Shown piece by piece: positions 57,070-64,000 of a stretch of DNA of 64,000 nucleotides; position 1 is the first letter of the stretch; every line of letters begins with the position of its first letter. The stretch spans positions 1,592,525 to 1,656,524 of the forward strand of contig CAJNDS010000001.1 of NCBI GenBank assembly GCA_905221605.1. Reading direction: 5' to 3'. This stretch comes from Symbiodinium natans. Its lineage: Eukaryota > Sar > Dinophyceae > Suessiales > Symbiodiniaceae. The notes under the pieces were generated by a model. It worked only from the letters and a program-made list of their open reading frames with translations. It had not been told where the DNA came from and did no database searches. Made by a program: the position numbers and the translations under genes.

Positions 57070-59690
57070 AGGGTTTAGGGTTTAGGGTGTAGGGTTTAGG
57101 GTTTAGGGCTTGGGGTTTAGGGTTTAGGGTCTAGGGTTTAGGGTCTAGGGTTTAGGGTTTGGGGTTTAGGGATTAGGGGGCTCCAGCCGTGGCTGAAAGC
57201 CTGAACCAGGCAGTGCCGGCGGATCGCGGGCTCAGCGAGGGGGGGTTTAGGATTTGGGGTTAAGGGTTAGGGTTTAGGGTTTAGGGTTTAGGGTTTAGGG
57301 TTTAGGGTTTAGGGTTTAGGGTTTGGTCAAGGGGGTAGGTACCTAGGGAACCTTCGAAACGCTTAGGGTGCAGTAGGGAGTACTGGGGAGCATTAGGGAA
57401 CCTTGGGTTACATGCCCCCCTTGAACCCCGCTCCCTTCAGAACCCTATAATGATTCTTCACGGTCCCTTGTGACTCAGAGTAGTGCAGGACAGAGGGCTT
57501 GAGAGGTGGGTTTAGGGTTTAGGAGTCAGGGTGTTTAGAGATTCTTAGGGTTTGGAGCTGAGGGGTTAGGGGTGTAGGGCTTGGGGGTTCACGGTTCAGG
57601 GAGAATAGGGTGCAGGGTGCTCATTGCTTACCAGGCTTGGGGTTTAGGGTTTAGGGTTTACGGGGTTTAGGGTTTAGGGGTTTAGGGTTTAGGCTTTCAG
57701 GTTTAGGGTTTAGGGCTGAACTTCACGAGGGAAGGTTTCTGAAGGTGAGTTACTAGGTATCGGCTTAAAGCCAAGTCCAGGTGGGCCATAAAATCTAAAC
57801 CCTAGCCCTAAACCCTAAACCCCTAAACCCCTAAACCCCTAAACCCCTCAACCCCTCAACCCCTCAACCCCTCAACCCCTAAACCCCTACACCCTAAAGA
57901 GCTCCATCCCGCGGGCTCTCTTCGGGGTATGAAGGGGAGACCCATATCTGAAACTTGTCCCCCGGGCTCTTAGCAGGCAATGAGGGCCCTGCCTATGAAG
58001 TAGGGTAGATATTTCTTGTACCCCCCCAAAAGGACACCAAGTATATACACTCACGAAATTCAAAAAAAGAACCTTATACACACTCACCAAGAACAGTAAT
58101 ACAAACCCTGCTTCATATACCCTTAAGGCCCCGAATTCCCCCCATTTCCTACTAAGAACCAGCTAATTGTCCTAGACTTTTGGGCCTTAATTGTCCAGTA
58201 CCTAGGGGTTTTAAAGGTTAACCTTTGGGGTTATAAAGGGGATTATATTAACCCAACGAGCTTAAAGGTTACCTACTCTACTACTAAGCCTCTGTCCAAC
58301 TGTTTGTTGGGTTGGGGCGTGGGGTGGGGGTGCGGGGCTCACGGATCCGAGAGTAGAAACCTGGCCCATAGGGTTCTTTTGGGCGAATTACCCTACACCC
58401 TAAACCCTAAACCCTGAACACTAACCCTAAACCCTAACCCCTTGACTCCTTTCTGTGGAGCTACATCCCAAGCCGTACAAGCCTAGAGCTCAAACCACCC
58501 CTCCTCTTATGTCTAGGGGTTCTACCTTGGACCCTTAAGGTTGCACCCTGGGATTTTGGGACCCTTTTTAAGGATCCCTAAGAAAACACAAGGGCTATAC
58601 AAAGAGTATGTTAAGGGGAACCTGTAGGGGTACAACCTTTGGGGTACGAGTCTTCCTTGATTTCTGAGGCCCGAGCGTGCAAGGAAGCCTTGCGGAGGCT
58701 GCTGCTGCTCTTCACCAGGGACGCCTCTTCACAACAGCCCTACTTGGAGGTTCATGGTACGTATTAACCAATTATAACCAATTACAACTGTACTTATAAC
58801 CCATGTAGAAGCCCCTTAAGTGCCCTAACATGGTCATACGTACAGTTATAAGTACAGCTACCCTAAACCCTAAACCCTAAACCCTAAACTCTAAACCCTA
58901 ATAAGTACCATGAACCCCCAAGTAGATCCCTGCCGGATACGCTTAGTTTCCCTGCTTATCTCCCCAGATACCCAGAACCTCCAGAAACTGTCACAGCGGT
59001 TTAGGGTTTAGGGTTTAGGGTTTAGGGTTTAGGGTTTAGGGTTTAGGGTTTAGGGTTTAGGGGGAACTTGAGCTAAGTCCTAAGGTCTATCCCCAAAAAA
59101 AACTGTACCCAAATCCTAGACCTGGGCCAGCGAACTCAGCGCACACCAATATCTCACACACAGCCTTGGGTTGGGTCTAGAGTTTATATGAAGCAGGGTT
59201 TATATTCTTCTATCCCCAAAAGGACACCAAATATAGACACTCACCAATATTAAAAAGGAACCTTCTATACACTCACCAAAGACAGAAATATATATCGTGC
59301 TTCATATAGACTTTAGGGTTTATAGGGGGTTTTGGGGTGTCGAAGATGGAGGCTGCGGTGCATTTCTCTGGAGTCTATGTTTAGGCTTTAGGTTGTTTAG
59401 GGTTTAGGGTTTAGGGTTTAGGGTTTAGGGTTTAGGGTTTAGGGTTTAGATTCCTGCATCTGACATGCTCATTGTCAGGGGTCACAAAGCCTGAACTGAT
59501 CAAGGCACGCTGCGTGGACCTTCTCTTCAAATACTTTGCACTAGGGGATAGGATTAGGGGGACCCTTGGGGATATAGACCCTCTGAATAAGGTCCTTGTT
59601 TAAGAGGGCCAGAAGAGGGTTAAGAAGGGGTTCCCTTCTAAGGGTCCCCCTTATCCTACCTAGGATGCACGAAGGTCACACACACACACC
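57070..59690. other. Arrays and miniature elements, no resolved gene
   Basis: TTTAGGG arrays at 57070-57180, 57245-57325 and 59000-59061. A family B-like element at 57963-58163. A CACTCACCAAGAACAGTAAT-type repeat at 58045-58105 (relatives at 41930 and 59240-59310). Family E at 58184-58289. Family C at 58741-58923 with telomeric units at 58859-58901 inside. An island at 57185-57240 may be a further exon of the gene at 51.6-57.1 kb (PAIRRHCLVQAFSHGW). Confidence 0.5.
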
Positions 59691-60245
59691 CATGTTGCCA
59701 AAACAAGACAAGCCTGAAGCTTGAACGCAGAGTAAATCACGTGCCGAAACCTCAAAAAACACGAAAACAAACCTTCAAAACCCCTTGAAGCCTAAGCTTA
59801 GAAGATTCGCAGCCAGCCAGGAACTGGACATCTTCAGGTCGTCATGTTTGCAGAATATGTCTTGCAGATCGAAAATGCACTTCCGATATGGGGGTGCAGG
59901 CTGAGGTGTAGAAAAAACAAAAATGATGCAGACAACATGCGGCAGTTGAATGATTTTTTTGCGTTTTGCAAGCTCTGCGTTGTAATATCTTTTGCACAAG
60001 TGACTCCTAATGACTAAAGCAGTGCAAATTAGCATTGTGAACTGCAAAAATCTTCAACAAAAAATGCACGCACATCTGCAACCCAATAAACACCACGAAA
60101 ACACTGCACAAATTCTGCAACATTGTTTAATTCAAATCGCTGCCCAAATGCATTCCGCATTTTCGTGCCTCAAAATGTCCACAAATATTCTACAAAAACA
60201 GTTGCTTTCTGAACCATGCTTCTGTGGCTCTGAGAATCTTATAAG
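59690..60245. other. AT-rich island of unknown origin
   Basis: The base composition is clearly richer in A/T than the surroundings, with many TGCAAA/TTTTGCA-like words and no telomeric units. A 90-residue frame on minus (59775-60047) and a 78-residue stretch on plus (60010-60242) overlap; neither has splice sites or a known motif. It ends sharply where CCCTAAA/CCCCAAA repeats begin. Confidence 0.5.
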
Positions 60246-61080
60246 CCTAAACCCGGAACCCCAAACCCAAAACCCTAAACCCCAAACCCTAAACCCCAAA
60301 ACCCCAAACCCTAAACCCAAAACCCCAAACCCTAAATCTAAACCCCAACTCCCAAACCCTAAACCCTAAACCCCAAACCCTAAACCCTAAACCCTAAACC
60401 CTACACCCTAAATTGCCTGGCGCAGGTCTGGAGGCCGAACGGGAGGACCTGAGCCCCAAAGTCGTTCAGCTTTCGGTTTTAGGGTTTTTGGTTTAGGGTT
60501 TAGGGTTTAGGGTTTAGGGTTGAGGGTTGAGGGTTGAGGGTTTAGGGTTTAGGGTTTAGGGTTGTCGCTATCGGGTTTTTGATGGGTTTTGTGGAGTTTA
60601 TAGTAGGGTATATAGTGGGGTTTAGGGTTTAGGGTTTAGGGTTTAGGGCTCAAGGTTTAGGGTGTAAGACAGTTTTTTTTCTGTTTTACGTGTTTGCGGG
60701 GTCTATAGGGCATAGAACGGTATATAGGGTTTGTAGGGCTCAGGGTTACGGGAAAAGGGAGCATGGGTAGTGATACTTGTGGTTAACTATGTGGGTGGCG
60801 ATGCCTGTCTGACATGGATTTAAGGCTTCGGCTTTGGGGGAAACAATTGCTGCCCCTAAAGCCCTAAACCCTAAACCCTAAGCCCTTAACCCCAAACCCG
60901 AGTATACATGCGCCGAAGCCCTAAATCCCACGGACCGGCTAAGGGCTTGGCGCTCAGGATGTAGGAAGATGTAAAGTTCAGGGTTCAGGGAAATTCTCAG
61001 CAATGGCCTGAGGAGGTTTTGGGTTTAGGGTTTAGGGTTTAGGGTCTAGGGTCTAGGGTCTAGGGTTTAGGGTCTAGCAA
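60246..61080. other. Mixed telomeric variants downstream of LRR gene 2
   Basis: CCCTAAA/CCCCAAA at 60247-60412, TTTAGGG variants at 60490-60560, 60620-60665 and 61020-61076. The unique pieces between them have no convincing frame. Confidence 0.6.
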
Positions 61081-61116
61081 CTCCTTACAAAGAAGGTGTT
61101 CGCATTGTTTGCGGCT

Positions 61117-63367
61117 TCAGACCTCGCTGTCCTTGTTAAGATCGGACGTGTGAACAACAACTTCGCGTAAGTCCATAGCTTTGAAGCACGCAAGTCCACT
61201 CAGCAAGGCCACACTCTCCAAACTCTGATTGAACGAGTATCCGAAACTCAAGGACTGCAAGCAGCAGGGCCAGGCCACATTCTTCAAGCTCTGACTGAAA
61301 TCCTCTCCGAGGCTCAAAAACTGCAAGCTGCCAGGCAAAGCCACATTCTCCAAGCTCTGGTTGAAAGAATGTCCGAAACTCAAGGACTGCAAACTGCCAG
61401 GAAAGGCCACATTCTCCATGCTCTGGTTGAAAACAAACCCGAAGGTCAGGGACTGCAAGCTGCCAGGCCAGGCCACATTCTCCAAGCTCTGGTTGAAAGC
61501 GGACCCGAAGGTCAGGGACTGCAAGCTGCCAGGCAAGGCCACATTCTCCAAGCTCTGGTTGAAATTCTCTCCGAAGCTAATGCGCTGCAAGCTGCCAGGC
61601 AAGACCACATTCTCCAAGCTCTGGTTGAAAGCAATCCCGAAGGTCAGGGACTGCAAGCTGCCGGGCAGGGCCACATTCTCCAAGCTCTGGTTGAAAGCCC
61701 GTCCGAAGCTCAAGGACTGTAAGCTGCCAGGCAAGGCCACATTCTCCAAGCTCTGGTTGAAAACAAACCCGAAGGTCAGGGACTGCAAGCTGTCAGGCAA
61801 AACCACATTCTCCAAGCTCTGGTTGAAAGCAAACCCGAAGGTCAGGTACTGCAAGCAGTTGGGCAAGGCCACATTCTCCAAGCTCTGGTTGAACTTCTCT
61901 CCGAAGCTCATGGACTGCAAGCTGCCAGGCAAGGTCACATTCTCCAAGCTCTGGTTGAACAAATAACCGAAGCTCAGGGACTGCAAGCTGCAAGGCAAGC
62001 CCACATTCTCCAAGCTCTGGTTGAAGTTGTCTCCGAAGCTCAGGGACTGCAAGCTGCCAGGCAAGGCCAGATTCTCCAAACTCCCATCGCTAGAGAATTT
62101 TAGTGACTGCAAGCTGCCAGGCAAGGCCACATTCTCCAAGCTCTGACTGAAATCCTCTCCGAGGCTCAAGGACTGCAAGCTGCCAGGCCAGGCCACATTC
62201 TCCAAGCTCTGGTTGAAAGCGGACCCGAAGGTCAGGGACTGCAAGCTGCCGGGCAGGGCCACATTCTCCAAGCTCTGGTTGAAATTGTCTCCGAAGCTCA
62301 GGGACTGCAAGTTGCCAGGCAAGGCCACGTTCTCCAAGCTCTGGTTGAAAGAATTTCCGACACTCAAAGACTGCAAGCTGTCAGGCAAGGCCACATTCTC
62401 CAAGCTCTGGTTGAAATCGTTTCCGAAACTCAAGGACTGCAAGCTGCCAGGCAGGGACACATTCTCCAAGCTCTGGTTGAAACAAGCTCCAAAGCTCAAG
62501 AACTGCAAGCTGCCAGGCAAGGCCACATTCGCCAGGCTCTGGTTGAAAAAAGCTCCAAAGATCAAGGACTGCAAGCTGCCAGGCAAGGCCACGTTCTCCA
62601 AGCTCTGTGTAAAGAGATGCCCGAAGCTCAAGGACTGCAAGCTGCCAGGCAATGCCACATTCTCCAAGCTCTGGTTGAAATGCCCCCCGAAGCTCATGGT
62701 CTGCAAGCTACCAGGCAAGGCCACATTCTCGAAACTCTGGTTGAAAGCACCTTCGACGCTCAAGGACTGCAAGCCCTTTGGCAGTTCAACATTCTCGAGA
62801 CTGCAGTTGCTGTCAAATGTCAATGAAGAGATTGCGTCCTTTGCCTGCACCTCCATCATGCTCAGGTGTTGGCCGTCACGGGCTCGCAGAAAGGCTGCTG
62901 CTGCGCGCCCTGCGCCAACCTCGGTTAGCGGTTAGCCCCTTAAACCCCTTGATAAAACCCGAAAGTAGGATTAACAAATCCAAAGTAGGATACTCGCACC
63001 CAACAGTGACGGAAAACATACTCATGCCAAGGGCAACTTGTTGAGCCACACACGTGATGACATCACCATGAACTTGCGCCAGCAGCGGCTTGGAATCGCC
63101 CAGGCCATTGCCGCCAGCGACCAAGACAAGCATGCCACCTAGCCGCAAGCCGATCCTTCCTGCGACGCTCTTGCGCAAGTCTTCCACGGTCATGTTGTCG
63201 TCAACGGAAATCTGCACTTCTGAACCATCCAGAGCACAGACTGTCAATTGCCGGTCGGCAGCAAGGCCATCAAGGTCGTCAAAGCGGTGACCCAGAGCCT
63301 TCCGTTCTGCTGGTGCGAGGTCGGCCAGGGGGGCTTGCTGTGGCTTGGATGACCTTGTTGACGACAT
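61117..63367 (-). CDS. LRR protein with ubiquitin-like N-terminus, intact paralogue (LRR gene 2)
   Basis: Two exons, 63367-63028 and 62909-61117, give 2133 nt and 710 residues. An in-frame TGA lies 12 nt before the ATG, which supports the start MSSTRSSKPQQ. Residues about 37-110 form the ubiquitin-like domain (RQLTVCALDGSEVQISVDDN, MTVEDLRKSVAGRIGLRLGG, DSKPLLAQVHGDVITCVAQQ). An Ala-rich link (RAAAAFLRARDGQH) leads to about 24 leucine-rich repeats of 22 residues, consensus SLENVALPGSLQSLSFGxxF plus NQ. One unit near 62046-62105 is 20 residues, still in frame. The C-terminus (LACFKAMDLREVVVHTSDLN) is unique and absent from gene 1. The single intron (63027-62910, 118 nt) is GC-AG with CAG|GG and sits where intron 2 of gene 1 sits. 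No secretion signal is evident. BspA-like LRRs of this kind occur in large families in dinoflagellates; function is unknown. Confidence 0.92.
62910..63027 (-). other. GC-AG intron of LRR gene 2
   Basis: The borders are CCTTG|GCATGAGT and GGCGCAG|GGCGCGC. Splicing gives VALGRAAAAFLRARDGQ. The same position and donor type occur in gene 1 (22411-22316), so this intron predates the duplication. Confidence 0.9.
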
Positions 63368-63423
63368 GAGCCTCGACCTTCATAAGGGTTTGGCATAGGG
63401 CCTATAGGGTATCGGATCCCAAT

Positions 63424-63474
63424 ACCCTAAACCCTAAACCCTAAACCCTAAACCCTAAACCCTAAACCCTAAAC
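63424..63474 (-). repeat. Telomeric array at the 5' border of LRR gene 2, CCCTAAA x ~7
   Basis: It starts exactly where similarity with the 5' flank of LRR gene 1 ends (after GGATCCCAAT). Confidence 0.93.
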
Positions 63475-63744
63475 CATGTTCGGAGCTGAGGCAATGGATT
63501 ACTACTGAACTTGAAGGTCATGCAAACAGGCTTGCGGGCTATGCATTTTCCTGCCTCTGGACGGAGTCATCTGCCACCCGGAGCCCGAGTATCCTGAAAA
63601 CCTAAACCCGACAAACCCTAAACCCTAAACCCTAAACCCTAAACCCTAAACCCTACAAACTCTGAACCCAAGGGCTGCTGGCTGTCAAGCCGGACGACGC
63701 AACCAGGGATACTGGCACAGCCTGCACCTCCTCTCGACAACCCC

Positions 63745-63936
63745 TACTTGGAGGTTCAGGGTACTTTTTAACCAAATTATGGGGCTTAGGGTTTAGGGTT
63801 TAGGGTTTAGGGTTTAGGGTTTAGGGTTTAGGGTTTAGGGCTACTTGGAGGTTCAGGGTACTTATAGCCCCAATGACACCTGTACTTATCCCGCCCCGCC
63901 CAAGTCGTCTAAGTCGTACCCATGAACCTCCAGGTA
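63745..63936. mobile_element. Family C element split by a telomeric array, left end duplicated
   Basis: CTACTTGGAGGTTCAGGGTA with CTT occurs at 63744-63766 and again at 63841-63863. Between the two lie AACCAAATTATGGGG and about eight TTTAGGG units (63783-63840). The right end CCATGAACCTCCAGG is at about 63920-63934. Confidence 0.75.
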
Positions 63937-64000
63937 ACTTCATGGGCACACACGTCAGAGCCCTTGGGTCCACATAACTGCCCTGGGACTTAAGCTAGAC

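Overview
This window looks like nuclear DNA of a dinoflagellate, most likely in the Suessiales (Symbiodiniaceae/Polarella group). The support is as follows. (1) Plant-type telomeric heptamers (TTTAGGG/CCCTAAA), which dinoflagellates also use, occur as interstitial arrays every few hundred bases over all 64 kb, in both orientations. (2) Two paralogous genes carry a ubiquitin-like N-terminus and 22-residue leucine-rich repeats of a type I recall from these algae. (3) Introns use GC and GA as well as GT donors and mostly have AG|G acceptors. (4) Third codon positions are GC-rich. (5) Short inverted-repeat elements behave as introns (introners). Nothing looks bacterial: there are no operons, Shine-Dalgarno sites or long ORFs outside the LRR genes.

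Layout. 0.3-11.1 kb: a minus-strand gene rebuilt here from 15 small exons (46-108 nt) that join in one reading frame across 342 codons. Its introns typically begin with TTTAGGG repeats and end with CCCTAAA repeats. 12.2-16.7 kb: a second minus-strand gene with two firm exons separated by an introner, plus weaker upstream exons. 16.8-20.6 kb: isolated exons on both strands. 21.06-22.95 kb: LRR gene 1, minus strand, cut off at its 3' end by a telomeric array. 23.0-25.9 kb: a broken LRR unit, then exons of another minus-strand gene. 26-51 kb: mostly telomeric arrays and miniature inverted-repeat elements, with scattered exon-like islands and a decayed Ty1/copia RNase H fragment at 44.3-44.6 kb. 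51.6-57.1 kb: a minus-strand gene rebuilt from ten exons in phase. 57-61 kb: repeats and one AT-rich island. 61.1-63.4 kb: LRR gene 2, the intact paralogue.

Main idea. The telomere-like arrays are not random filler. Many islands of 50-110 bp are flanked by CCCTAAA on the left and TTTAGGG on the right, on either strand. That is what results if exons sit between introns whose two ends carry inverted telomeric repeats. The repeat itself often supplies the GT donor (GG|GTTTAGGG), and the two ends could pair in the pre-mRNA. Arrays also lie inside introners, between direct duplications of flanking sequence, inside a relic LRR unit, and at the broken end of LRR gene 1. Exon models were read by eye without transcripts, so boundaries and some strands are provisional. 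No known RNA gene was recognised.
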